This document shows, piece after piece, positions 53,065 to 62,494 of a stretch of 64,000 nucleotides of DNA (the stretch's first letter is position 1; each line of letters begins with the position of its first letter). The stretch comes from Mycolicibacterium canariasense (GTDB lineage Bacteria; Actinomycetota; Actinomycetes; Mycobacteriales; Mycobacteriaceae). A model generated the notes under the pieces. That model worked only from the letters and a program-made list of their open reading frames with translations, had not been told where the DNA came from and made no database searches. Where the stretch lies: contig NZ_LQOL01000054.1 of assembly GCF_002101555.1 (NCBI RefSeq), positions 42,496-106,495 on the forward strand, read 5' to 3'. The translations under genes and the position numbers were made by a program.

Positions 53065-54507
53065 ATGAATCGGCGGAGGCTGGCAGGCATCCGGATGGGC
53101 GGGTTATTGGCCGCGTGCGCCATGCTGGTGTTGACGTCCTGCGCACACACCCTGCAGGGCCATGCGGTATCGGTGTTCGCCGACCCGTTCCGGGTGGCCG
53201 GGATGCCCGCCACCGACGGCCCGACCGGGCTGCGCGACGACGCCGCCGAGCCGACCCGCGAGGTGCGCGATACCGACGGCGGCCAAATCGACCATCTGGC
53301 CGCGAGTTCGGTCAGCGATATCGAGGAGTTCTGGCAGCAGGCGTATCCCGAATCGTTCGACGGCGACTTCACCCCCGTCGACGAGTTGATCTCGTGGGAC
53401 GCCGACGGATTCGACGGCCAGTTCTGCGACTCGGACACCTACAACCTGGTCAACGCCGCGTTCTGCCACGACGACAACACCATCGGCTGGGATCGCGGAG
53501 TGCTGCTGCCCTCGCTGCGCAAGGCCAACGGTGACATGGCCGTCACCACGGTGCTGGCCCACGAGTACGGGCACGCGGTGCAGAAGCAGGCCGGACTGGC
53601 CGGCCGGTCCACCCCCACCCTGGTAGCCGAGCAGCAGGCCGACTGTCTGGCCGGGGTATACCTGCGCTGGGTCGCCGAAGGACACTCCAAGCGCTTCACC
53701 CTGTCCACCGGCGAGGGCCTGAACAACATTCTGGCGGCGATGATCTCGTTCCGCGATCCGCTGCTGAACGAGGGCGATTCGGCGGTCGGCGAGGACGAAC
53801 ACGGCTCGGCGTTCGAGCGGGTGTCGGCCTTCCAGTTCGGTTTCACCGAAGGTGCGGCGTCGTGTGCGTCGATCGACCCGGCCGAGATCAAGCAGCGCCG
53901 CGGCGACCTGCCGGTCTTGCTGCCGGAGGATCAGTCCGGCGAACTACAGATCACCGAATCGTCGGTGCGCTCGATCGTCGATGCCATGGGCATCCTGTTC
54001 ACCCCGCAGAACCCGCCCCAGCTGCGCTTCGACCGTACCGACTGCCCCGACGCGCACTCCGACGCCGCGGTGACCTTCTGCCCCGCCGACAACACCATCG
54101 CCGTGGACCTGCCGGCGCTGGAAGCCATGGGCGCGCAGTCCGACGACGGGACCGGCCTGACGACCGGCGACAACACCGCGTACTCGGTGCTGGTGTCGCG
54201 CTACATGCAATCGATCCAGCACCAGCGCGGCGGCGTGGCGCTCGACAGCGCCACGGCCGCACTGCGCACCGCCTGCCTGACCGGCGTCGCGACGGTGAAG
54301 ATGACCGACGAGGTGAACACACCGGACGGCAACACCATTCAGCTGACCGCCGGCGATGTCGACGAAGCCGTGTCCGGCATTCTCATCAACGGTCTGGTGG
54401 CCAGCGACGTCAACGGCGAGTCGGTGCCCTCGGGTTTCTCCCGTATCGACGCGTTCCGGGTCGGCGTGCTGGGCGACGAGGACCGCTGCTTCAAACGGTT
54501 CCCCTGA
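53065..54507 (+). CDS. Putative zinc metallopeptidase lipoprotein (copy 2)
   Basis: 480-aa paralogue of the 30926 protein. Lipobox VLTSC, zinc motif LAHEYGHAVQ, EQQADCLAGVYLRWV, and the same C-terminal layout ending in RCFKRF. Placed between dinG and glgP, where M. tuberculosis has no gene, so this is an insertion; unlike copy 1 it has no kinase partner. Substrate unknown. Confidence 0.82.
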   Translation: MNRRRLAGIRMGGLLAACAMLVLTSCAHTLQGHAVSVFADPFRVAGMPATDGPTGLRDDAAEPTREVRDTDGGQIDHLAASSVSDIEEFWQQAYPESFDGDFTPVDELISWDADGFDGQFCDSDTYNLVNAAFCHDDNTIGWDRGVLLPSLRKANGDMAVTTVLAHEYGHAVQKQAGLAGRSTPTLVAEQQADCLAGVYLRWVAEGHSKRFTLSTGEGLNNILAAMISFRDPLLNEGDSAVGEDEHGSAFERVSAFQFGFTEGAASCASIDPAEIKQRRGDLPVLLPEDQSGELQITESSVRSIVDAMGILFTPQNPPQLRFDRTDCPDAHSDAAVTFCPADNTIAVDLPALEAMGAQSDDGTGLTTGDNTAYSVLVSRYMQSIQHQRGGVALDSATAALRTACLTGVATVKMTDEVNTPDGNTIQLTAGDVDEAVSGILINGLVASDVNGESVPSGFSRIDAFRVGVLGDEDRCFKRFP

Positions 54508-54517
54508 GCCGGCCCGC

Positions 54518-55369
54518 TCAGCCGACCGGCAGCCGCAGCACGTAACCCGCCTCGAGGGCGACCCACAGCGCACCGTCGGGCGCCACCGCCAGCCCGTGCG
54601 GTTCGCTACCGGCCGGCAGGTCGATGGTGGCCACCTCGCCGTCGGCGCCGACGCGCGCCAGCTGGTCGGCGCCCCACAAGCTCACCCATACCCCGTCGGC
54701 CGCGTCGGCCACCACCGCATGCGGTTTGCCGGGCAGGTCGAGTTCCTGAATGGCCTCGTTCATCGGGATGCGGCCGAGTTTGTCGGCACCGATGGCGGTG
54801 AACCACACCGCGTCGTCATGGGTCGCGGTGATCCCCACCGGCCCGGCCGACGGCGTCGGGGTCTGACGGATGCTGACCGTGCCCGCCATGTCCACCCGGC
54901 CGATCGCGCTGGCGGCGTTGAGGGTGAACCACACCGCACCATCGGGTCCCGCGGTGATCATCGACGGGGTACCACCGGGCACCGCCACCACGTCGACGGC
55001 ACCGCCGGCGTCGACCCGCCCGATCGCACCGGAGTCCATCGCGGTGAACCACAGCGCATCGTCGGGTCCTACGCAAAGCCCGAAAGGCGCACTCCCGTGC
55101 GGCAATTCAATATCACTGCCGGCACCGCCGGGCTCGATGCGGCCGATCCGGTCATCCCCGTTGCGGGTGAACCACAGCGCTGCGTCGGGGCCGACGGTGA
55201 TGATCGACGGCTTGCTCTGCGGATGCACCGGGTAGACGTCGAGCCGGCCGTCGGCGGCGATGCGTGCGATCTCGCCGCTGTGCACCAGCGTCACCCACAC
55301 GGCCCCGTCGGGTCCGGCGGCCAGGGCGTACGGGCCGCCCGGCACGGCGACGTCGAGGGCCCGGCTCAC
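54518..55369 (-). CDS. Streptogramin-lyase-like beta-propeller (Vgb family)
   Basis: 283-aa seven-blade propeller: repeats of the pattern GPDGAVWFT appear about seven times. SEPHGLAVAPDGALWVALEAG and KPHAVVADA carry the His/Glu residues expected for the Vgb active site. True Vgb lyases linearise streptogramin B; most mycobacterial members have unknown targets. It starts within the glgP 3' end (4-bp overlap) on the same strand and is convergent with the lipoprotein gene. Confidence 0.82.
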   Translation of the reverse strand: MSRALDVAVPGGPYALAAGPDGAVWVTLVHSGEIARIAADGRLDVYPVHPQSKPSIITVGPDAALWFTRNGDDRIGRIEPGGAGSDIELPHGSAPFGLCVGPDDALWFTAMDSGAIGRVDAGGAVDVVAVPGGTPSMITAGPDGAVWFTLNAASAIGRVDMAGTVSIRQTPTPSAGPVGITATHDDAVWFTAIGADKLGRIPMNEAIQELDLPGKPHAVVADAADGVWVSLWGADQLARVGADGEVATIDLPAGSEPHGLAVAPDGALWVALEAGYVLRLPVG

Positions 55370-57984
55370 GACGCGAGCGTGACGAGACCGAGCTCGTTGG
55401 TGCCGGCCAGCAACCGGTGGTACGGCAACACCCGCACCGTGTAACCGACGGGTCCGGCGACCGGCAGCGGCGTGGTGGAGGAGAAGATGTGCTTCCCGCC
55501 GTCGGCGGTGCTGATCAGCGCCATCGGCACGGTGACCGGGTTGTGCAACACATCGGCGGCATCCACACCGCCGACCACGGCCTGCACCACCACCTCGTCG
55601 GGCGCCAGCCCGGCGAGGTTCACCGTGGCGGTCAAGGTCAGCTCGCTGCCCAGCACCGGGGCGTCGGGCAACCCGTAGCTGTCCACGTCGGTGATCTGGA
55701 TCTTCGGCCAGGCCTCGGTGACCCGCCGTCGGTAGTCCGCGAGTTGCCTGGCGGCACCGAAGAGATCACTGGACGAATCGTCGTCGGGTCCTTCACCGGA
55801 TCCCAGGGTGGCCCGCAGCGACTGCGCGGCGGGTGCGTAGTACTTCTCGGTGTAGTCCCGCACCATCCGCGACGCCAGCACCTTGGGGCCGAGCACCTGC
55901 AGCGTGTGGCGCACCATCTCGACCCACCGGGACGGCACACCGTGTTCATTGCGCTCGTAGAACTTCGGGGTGACCGAGGATTCCAGCAGGTCGTAGAGGG
56001 CGCCGGCCTCGATATCGTCGCGGCGGCCCTCGTCGGCCAGACCGTCGGCCGTCGGGATCTCCCACCCATTCTCGCCGTCGTACCACTCATCCCACCATCC
56101 GTCGCGGATGGACAGGTTCAGGCCGCCGTTGAGCGCGCTCTTCATGCCCGACGTCCCGCAGGCCTCCAGCGGGCGCAGCGGGTTGTTCAGCCAGACGTCG
56201 CAGCCCCAGTACAGCAGCCGGGCCATCGACATGTCGTAGTCCGGCAGGAACGCGATGCGGTGCCGCACCTCGGGGCGGTCGGCGAAGCGCACGATCTGCT
56301 GGATCAGCGCCTTGCCACCGTCGTCGGCGGGGTGCGATTTACCGGCCACGATCAGCTGTACCGGCCGCTTCTCGTCGAGTAGCAGCTTCTCCAGCCGGTC
56401 CGGGTCACGCAGCATCAGGGTCAGCCGTTTGTAGGTCGGCACCCGTCGCGCGAACCCCACGGTCAACACCTCCGGGTCGAACGCGGTGGCAATCCAGCCC
56501 AGCTCCGCTTCCGAGGCGCCGCGTTCCAGCCAGGACCGGCGCAGCCGGGCCCGGACGTCGTCGACCAGCAGGGTGCGCAGCTGGGAGCGGATCCACCACA
56601 GGTGACCCGGGTCCACCTGCTGCAGTCGCTGCCAGGTCTCGGCCTCGTTGAGCGAACTCAGGTCGTCGCCGACCAGTTCGCGCGCGAGTTCGATCCACTG
56701 CGGGGCGGCCCACGTCGGCGCGTGCACCCCATTGGTGATCGAGCCGATCGGCACCTCGGTGGCGTCGAACCCGGGCCACAGCTCACTGAACATCTCCCGG
56801 CTGACCCGGCCGTGCAGCAGCGACACCCCGTTGGCGCGCTGAGCCAGCCGCAGCCCCATATGCGCCATGTTGAACTTCGAGGGGTCGTCCTCGGCGCCGA
56901 AGGCGATGATCCGGTCCACCGGAACACCGGGCAGCAGAGCCGAATTCGCGTCGGCCCCGACACCGAAGTAGCGCTTGACCAAGTCGACCGGGAACCGGTC
57001 GATACCGGCGGGCACCGGGGTGTGCGTGGTGAAAACCGTGGACGACCGCACCACGGTGAGCGCGGTGTCGAAATCCAGACCGGCATCGATGAGCTCACGG
57101 ATGCGCTCGGCACCGAGGAAGCCGGCGTGCCCCTCGTTCATGTGGAACACCTCGGGTGCGGGGCGGCCTTCGATCTCGGTGTATGCGCGAATGGCCCGGA
57201 CCCCGCCCACGCCTGCCAGGATTTCCTGCTTGATGCGGTGTTCCTGATCACCGCCGTAGAGCCGGTCGGTGACGGTGCGCAGGTCGTGCTCGTTCTCACC
57301 GATGTCGGAATCGAGCAGCAGCAACGGGATTCGACCGACCTGAGCCACCCAGACATGGGCGAACAGCGTCGCACCGTCGGGCAGCGCAAGCTCGATGAGC
57401 ACCGGCTCCCCGTCGGCCCGGGTGAGCAAGCGCAGCGGCAGGCCTTGCGGGTCGAGTGAGGGATAGTTCTCGTGCTGCCAACCGTCGGCGGTCAACGACT
57501 GGCGGAAGTAACCCGACCGGTAGTACAGGCCCACACCGATCAGCGGCAGGCCGAGGTCCGACGCCGATTTCAGGTGATCACCGGCGAGGATGCCCAAACC
57601 GCCCGAGTAGTTCGGCAACACCTCGGCGACGCCGAACTCCATGGAGAAATAAGCAATCCCGCTGGGCAGTGCGTCCCCGGCGGTCTGCTTCTGCTGGTAC
57701 CAGAGCGGACGGGCCAGGTAGTCGTCCAGGTCCGCGGCCAACCGGTCGACGCGGTCCAGGAAACCGCCGTCGACCGCGAGCTCGTCGAGCCGCTGGGGGC
57801 TGACGCCGCCCAGCAGCGCGACAGGGTCCTGACCGACCTGTCGCCACAGCTCGGGGTCGATGGCCTCGAACAAGTCCTGGGTCGGTTTGTGCCATGACCA
57901 CCGCAGGTTGATGGACAGGCGCTCCAGCGCGCCGAGGCGATCGGGCAGGTGTGCTCGGACAGTGAACCGACGAAGAGCTTTCAC
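55366..57984 (-). CDS. glgP: Glycogen phosphorylase
   Basis: 872-aa alpha-glucan phosphorylase (the form with an N-terminal extension, GT35). The PLP lysine is Lys615 in GTSGMKSALNGG; FHMNEGHAGFLGAERI and TNGVHAPTWAAP are typical. It releases glucose-1-phosphate from glucan. GTG start at 57984, with TAAGGT (57993-57998) as a possible -10. Divergent from glgE. Rv1328 orthologue. Confidence 0.93.
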   Translation of the reverse strand: MKALRRFTVRAHLPDRLGALERLSINLRWSWHKPTQDLFEAIDPELWRQVGQDPVALLGGVSPQRLDELAVDGGFLDRVDRLAADLDDYLARPLWYQQKQTAGDALPSGIAYFSMEFGVAEVLPNYSGGLGILAGDHLKSASDLGLPLIGVGLYYRSGYFRQSLTADGWQHENYPSLDPQGLPLRLLTRADGEPVLIELALPDGATLFAHVWVAQVGRIPLLLLDSDIGENEHDLRTVTDRLYGGDQEHRIKQEILAGVGGVRAIRAYTEIEGRPAPEVFHMNEGHAGFLGAERIRELIDAGLDFDTALTVVRSSTVFTTHTPVPAGIDRFPVDLVKRYFGVGADANSALLPGVPVDRIIAFGAEDDPSKFNMAHMGLRLAQRANGVSLLHGRVSREMFSELWPGFDATEVPIGSITNGVHAPTWAAPQWIELARELVGDDLSSLNEAETWQRLQQVDPGHLWWIRSQLRTLLVDDVRARLRRSWLERGASEAELGWIATAFDPEVLTVGFARRVPTYKRLTLMLRDPDRLEKLLLDEKRPVQLIVAGKSHPADDGGKALIQQIVRFADRPEVRHRIAFLPDYDMSMARLLYWGCDVWLNNPLRPLEACGTSGMKSALNGGLNLSIRDGWWDEWYDGENGWEIPTADGLADEGRRDDIEAGALYDLLESSVTPKFYERNEHGVPSRWVEMVRHTLQVLGPKVLASRMVRDYTEKYYAPAAQSLRATLGSGEGPDDDSSSDLFGAARQLADYRRRVTEAWPKIQITDVDSYGLPDAPVLGSELTLTATVNLAGLAPDEVVVQAVVGGVDAADVLHNPVTVPMALISTADGGKHIFSSTTPLPVAGPVGYTVRVLPYHRLLAGTNELGLVTLAS

Positions 57985-58152
57985 GTGGCTTCACCTTACT
58001 GACTGCGATGCGCCGCAGCAGGGCCGTCTCACGACGTGAGCCGACGGGTGGATTACAGAGTGACCTCATCGGGCACTCTGGGGCCGAGGGAGCACTACGG
58101 TAGTTGGCAACGCGCGGTGAAAGAGCCGCGCCCGCAAAAGGGAGTGGGATGG

Positions 58153-60222
58153 GTGCCCGGTCGTATCGAGATCGATGACGTCGCGCCCGTACTATCCGGC
58201 GGCCGTTTCCCCGCCAAGGCCGTGGTCGGCGAAGTGGTACCCGTGAGCGCGGCGGTGTGGCGGGAAGGCCACGACGCGGTGGCCGCGACGCTGGTGGTGC
58301 GCTACCACGGCACGGCATATCCGCAGTTGGTCGAGGATCCGCCGGGCCTGTCGTCCGCGCCGCGGCGGCCCGTGACCCCGCCGCGGGTCAAACCGCAGGC
58401 ACTGCCGATGGCACTGGGACGCACCCCCGACGTGTTCCACGGTCAGTTCACCCCGGACAGGGTTGGATTGTGGACGTACCGGGTAGACGGCTGGGGTGAC
58501 CCGATCAGCACCTGGCGTAAGGCGGTCACCGCCAAGCTCCACGCCGGCCAGGGCGAGACCGAGTTGTCCAACGATCTGTTGCTCGGCGCCCAGCTGTTGG
58601 AGCGCGCATCCACCGGGGTTCCGCGTGAGCACCGGGAGCCGCTGCTGGCGGCGGCGGCCGCCCTGCGCACACCGGGGGATCCGCTGACCCGCGCCGCGGC
58701 CGCCTTGTCCCCCGCGGTCGGCGAGCTGTTGCGCAAGTACCCGCTGCGCGAATTACTCACCCGCGGTGACCAATACGGCGTCTGGGTGGACCGCCCGCTG
58801 GCCCGGTTCTCGGCTTGGTACGAGCTGTTTCCGCGATCGACCGGAGGCTGGGACGCCGACGGCAACCCGGTGCACGGCACCTTCGCCACCGCGGCCAAGG
58901 ATCTGCCGCGCATCGCCCGGATGGGTTTCGACGTGGTGTACCTGCCGCCCATCCACCCGATCGGCAAGGTGCACCGCAAAGGGCGGAACAATTCGGTGAC
59001 CGCCGAGCCAGGCGATGTCGGTTCGCCGTGGGCGATCGGCAGCGACGAGGGCGGCCACGATGCCGTGCATCCCGACCTGGGCGGTATCGAGGCATTCGAT
59101 GATTTCGTCGCTGCCGCAACCGATCAGGGACTGGAGGTGGCCCTGGACCTGGCGTTGCAGTGCGCCCCCGACCATCCGTGGGCCAAGGCTCACCCGGAAT
59201 GGTTCACCGTGCTGCCCGACGGGACCATCGCCTATGCGGAGAATCCGCCGAAGAAGTACCAGGACATCTATCCGCTGAACTTCGACAACGACCCGGCCGG
59301 CCTCTACGAGGAAGTGCTACGGGTGGTGCGGCACTGGGTCGCCCATGGCGTCAAGATCTTCCGGGTCGACAACCCGCATACCAAGCCACCGAACTTCTGG
59401 GCCTGGCTGATCGGCAAGGTCAAAGACGAGAACCCCGACGTACTGTTCCTGTCCGAGGCGTTCACCCGTCCGGCCCGGCTGTACGGCTTGGCCAAACTCG
59501 GCTTCACGCAGTCGTATTCGTACTTCACCTGGCGCACCGCCAAATGGGAGATCACCGAATTCGGCCAGGAGATCGCGAAGTACGCCGACTGCGCCCGCCC
59601 CAACCTGTTCGTCAACACGCCCGACATCCTGCACGAATCGCTGCAGCACGGCGGTCCGGGCATGTTCGCCATCAGGGCGGCGCTGGCCGCCACCCTGAGT
59701 TCGGCGTGGGGTGTGTACTCCGGTTACGAACTCTTCGAGCACGAAGCGGTGAAGCCCGGCAGCGAGGAGTACCTCAACTCCGAGAAGTACGAGCTGCGGC
59801 CCCGCGATTTCGAGGCGGCGCTGGCCGCCGGCCGGTCGCTCGAACCGTTCCTGGCCAGGCTCAACGAGATTCGGCGACTACACCCGGCGCTGGCGCAGCT
59901 GCGGACCATCACGTTCCACCACATCGACAACGACGCGCTGCTGGCCTACAGCAAGTTCGACCCGGTCAGCGGCGATTGCGTCCTGGTGGTGGTGACGCTC
60001 AACGCGTTCGGCCCGGAGGAGGGCACGCTCTGGCTGGACATGGAGGCGCTGGGCATGGAGCCCTACGAGCGGTTCTGGGTGCGCGACGAGATCACCGGTG
60101 AGGAATACCAATGGGGCCAGTCCAATTACGTGCGCCTGGAACCCGTCAAGACAATCGCCCATGTGATCAACATGCCGTTGATCCCGCACGACGCCCGACT
60201 GAACCTTCTGCGAAGGGAGTGA
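58153..60222 (+). CDS. glgE: Maltosyltransferase GlgE
   Basis: 689-aa GH13 enzyme that adds maltose from maltose-1-phosphate to alpha-glucan. Nucleophile Asp in KIFRVDNPHTKP, acid/base Glu in LFLSEAFTRP, and the early PAKAVVGEVVPVSAAVWREGHDAV. Start is uncertain: GTG 58153 (VPGRIEIDD) follows the purine run AAAGGGAG, GTG 58144 is 3 codons longer; the open frame to 58036 has no homology. Together with glgB it forms the alpha-glucan operon. Rv1327c orthologue. Confidence 0.94.
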   Translation: MPGRIEIDDVAPVLSGGRFPAKAVVGEVVPVSAAVWREGHDAVAATLVVRYHGTAYPQLVEDPPGLSSAPRRPVTPPRVKPQALPMALGRTPDVFHGQFTPDRVGLWTYRVDGWGDPISTWRKAVTAKLHAGQGETELSNDLLLGAQLLERASTGVPREHREPLLAAAAALRTPGDPLTRAAAALSPAVGELLRKYPLRELLTRGDQYGVWVDRPLARFSAWYELFPRSTGGWDADGNPVHGTFATAAKDLPRIARMGFDVVYLPPIHPIGKVHRKGRNNSVTAEPGDVGSPWAIGSDEGGHDAVHPDLGGIEAFDDFVAAATDQGLEVALDLALQCAPDHPWAKAHPEWFTVLPDGTIAYAENPPKKYQDIYPLNFDNDPAGLYEEVLRVVRHWVAHGVKIFRVDNPHTKPPNFWAWLIGKVKDENPDVLFLSEAFTRPARLYGLAKLGFTQSYSYFTWRTAKWEITEFGQEIAKYADCARPNLFVNTPDILHESLQHGGPGMFAIRAALAATLSSAWGVYSGYELFEHEAVKPGSEEYLNSEKYELRPRDFEAALAAGRSLEPFLARLNEIRRLHPALAQLRTITFHHIDNDALLAYSKFDPVSGDCVLVVVTLNAFGPEEGTLWLDMEALGMEPYERFWVRDEITGEEYQWGQSNYVRLEPVKTIAHVINMPLIPHDARLNLLRRE

Positions 60223-60226
60223 ACCG

Positions 60227-62422
60227 ATGACCCGGATCAACCCCATCACCAGCACCCACCTACGTCCCCCGGACACGGAGCTGCATCGCCTGTTGTCCGG
60301 GCAGCATCACGACCCGCATTCGGTGCTGGGCGCCCACGAATACGGCGACCACACCGTCATCCGTACGCTGCGCCCGCACGCGGAGACCGTGGCCGCGCTG
60401 ATCGGCGGTGTGCGCTACGAGGCCAGCCATATCGACGGCGGCCTGTTCGCGGTGGCGGTCCCGATCACCGGGTTGATCGACTACCGGTTGGAGATCGGTT
60501 ACCCGGGCGCCCCGGTGCTCACCGTGGCCGACCCATATCGCTTCCTGCCCACTCTCGGCGAGATGGACCTGCACCTGTTCGCCGAGGGGCGCCACGAACG
60601 GCTGTGGGAGGCGCTGGGCGCACATCCGCGCACCTTCACCACCCCCGATGGGGAGGTGGATGGCGTCTCGTTTGCGGTATGGGCACCGAATGCCAAGGGC
60701 GTCAGCCTGATCGGCGAGTTCAATCATTGGGTCGGCAACGAGGCACCGATGCGCAGCCTCGGCTCCTCGGGCGTGTGGGAGGTGTTCTGGCCGGACTTCC
60801 CCGTCGGCGGGCTGTACAAGTTCCGCGTGCACGGCGCCGACGGCGTGGTCACCGAACGGGCCGACCCGATGGCGTTCGCGACCGAGGTTCCTCCGCATAC
60901 CGCTTCCCGGGTCACCCGCAGCGACTACGAGTGGAACGACGGCGACTGGATGGCCGGGCGGGTGCTGCGCAATCCGGTGTTCGAGCCGATGAGCACCTAC
61001 GAGGTGCACCTGATGTCGTGGCGACCCGGCCTGAGTTATCGCCAGCTGGCCACCGAGCTCACCGAATACGTGGTGGCCCAAGGTTTCACGCACGTCGAGC
61101 TGCTCCCGGTGGCCGAGCACCCGTTCGGCGGGTCCTGGGGTTACCAGGTGACGTCCTACTACGCCCCCACCTCCCGGCTGGGCACTCCCGACGACTTCCG
61201 CCACCTGGTGGACACGTTGCACCAGGCAGGTATCGGCGTGATCGTGGACTGGGTGCCCGCCCACTTCCCGAAGGACGCCTGGGCGCTGGGCCGGTTCGAC
61301 GGCACCGCACTGTACGAACACGCCGACCCACGCCGCGGCGAGCAACTCGACTGGGGCACCTACGTCTTCGACTTCGGCCGGGCCGAGGTGCGCAACTTCC
61401 TCGTGGCCAACGCGCTGTACTGGCTGCAGGAGTTCCACATCGACGGCCTGCGGGTGGATGCCGTGGCCTCGATGCTGTACCTGGACTACTCGCGGCCGGC
61501 GGGCGGCTGGACGCCCAACAAGTACGGCGGCCGGGAGAACCTGGAGGCCGTGCAGTTCCTGCAGGAGATGAACGCCACCGTGCACAAGGTGCACCCCGGC
61601 ATCGTCACCATCGCCGAGGAGTCCACCTCGTGGCCGGGTGTCACCCGACCGACCAACCTTGGCGGCCTTGGCTTTTCGATGAAATGGAATATGGGCTGGA
61701 TGAACGACACGCTGGCCTACATCGCCAGGGACCCGATCCACCGCAGCTATCACCACCACGAGATGACCTTCTCGATGCTGTACGCGTTCAGCGAGAACTA
61801 CGTGCTACCGATCAGCCACGACGAGGTGGTGCACGGCAAGGGCACGTTGTGGGGCCGGATGCCGGGCAACGACCACACCAAGGCCGCCGGCGTGCGCGGA
61901 CTGCTGGCCTACCAGTGGGCACATCCGGGTAAGCAGCTGCTGTTCATGGGCCAGGAATTCGGTCAGCGCGCCGAGTGGTCCGAGGAGCGCGGCCTGGACT
62001 GGTACCAACTGGGCGAGCAGAGCTTCTCCACCGGAATCCAGCGCCTGGTCGCCGATATCAACGCGCTGTACTCCAGCCGTCGCGCGCTGTGGTCCCGCGA
62101 CACCGTGCCCGACGGCTACTCCTGGATCGACGCCAACGACTCGGCCAACAACGTGCTGAGCTTCCTGCGTTTCGGGGACGACGGGTCCGTGCTGGCCTGC
62201 GTGTTCAATTTCTCCGGATCCGAGCATGCGCAGTACCGGTTGGGTCTGCCGCACGCCGGGCGCTGGCGCGAGGTGCTCAACACCGACGCCACCATCTACA
62301 ACGGAGCGGGCCTCGGCAATTTCGGCGCAGTCGAGGCCACCGCCGAACCGTGGCACGGCCGGCCCGCCTCGGCGGTGATGTCGCTGCCGCCGCTGGCCGC
62401 GCTCTGGTTCGAACCCGCCTGA
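60227..62422 (+). CDS. glgB: 1,4-alpha-glucan branching enzyme
   Basis: 731-aa GH13 enzyme that makes alpha-1,6 branches. Early CBM48 region (FAVWAPNAKGVSLIGEFNHW), catalytic Asp in GLRVDAVASMLYLDYSR and Glu in TIAEESTSWPGV, late ENYVLPISHDEVVHG. It starts 4 nt after glgE. Rv1326c orthologue. Confidence 0.95.
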   Translation: MTRINPITSTHLRPPDTELHRLLSGQHHDPHSVLGAHEYGDHTVIRTLRPHAETVAALIGGVRYEASHIDGGLFAVAVPITGLIDYRLEIGYPGAPVLTVADPYRFLPTLGEMDLHLFAEGRHERLWEALGAHPRTFTTPDGEVDGVSFAVWAPNAKGVSLIGEFNHWVGNEAPMRSLGSSGVWEVFWPDFPVGGLYKFRVHGADGVVTERADPMAFATEVPPHTASRVTRSDYEWNDGDWMAGRVLRNPVFEPMSTYEVHLMSWRPGLSYRQLATELTEYVVAQGFTHVELLPVAEHPFGGSWGYQVTSYYAPTSRLGTPDDFRHLVDTLHQAGIGVIVDWVPAHFPKDAWALGRFDGTALYEHADPRRGEQLDWGTYVFDFGRAEVRNFLVANALYWLQEFHIDGLRVDAVASMLYLDYSRPAGGWTPNKYGGRENLEAVQFLQEMNATVHKVHPGIVTIAEESTSWPGVTRPTNLGGLGFSMKWNMGWMNDTLAYIARDPIHRSYHHHEMTFSMLYAFSENYVLPISHDEVVHGKGTLWGRMPGNDHTKAAGVRGLLAYQWAHPGKQLLFMGQEFGQRAEWSEERGLDWYQLGEQSFSTGIQRLVADINALYSSRRALWSRDTVPDGYSWIDANDSANNVLSFLRFGDDGSVLACVFNFSGSEHAQYRLGLPHAGRWREVLNTDATIYNGAGLGNFGAVEATAEPWHGRPASAVMSLPPLAALWFEPA

Positions 62423-62427
62423 CCCCC

Positions 62428-62455
62428 TCCCGCCCAATTGATCAAACGGGCGGGA
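62428..62455. terminator. Hairpin between convergent glgB and the Rv1324-like gene
   Basis: TCCCGCCC (62428-62435) and GGGCGGGA (62448-62455), 8-bp stem and 12-nt loop. No U-run on either side, so it could be a Rho-assisted or weak terminator for both convergent genes. Confidence 0.5.
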
Positions 62456-62494
62456 AAGTGCGAGTGGATCCGGCCTTTTCGCCGATCTCGGCGA

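Noticed and set aside
58036..58143. N-terminal extension of glgE
   Set aside because: Residues before VPGRIEIDD show no resemblance to the GlgE family and there is a purine-rich ribosome site before the chosen start.
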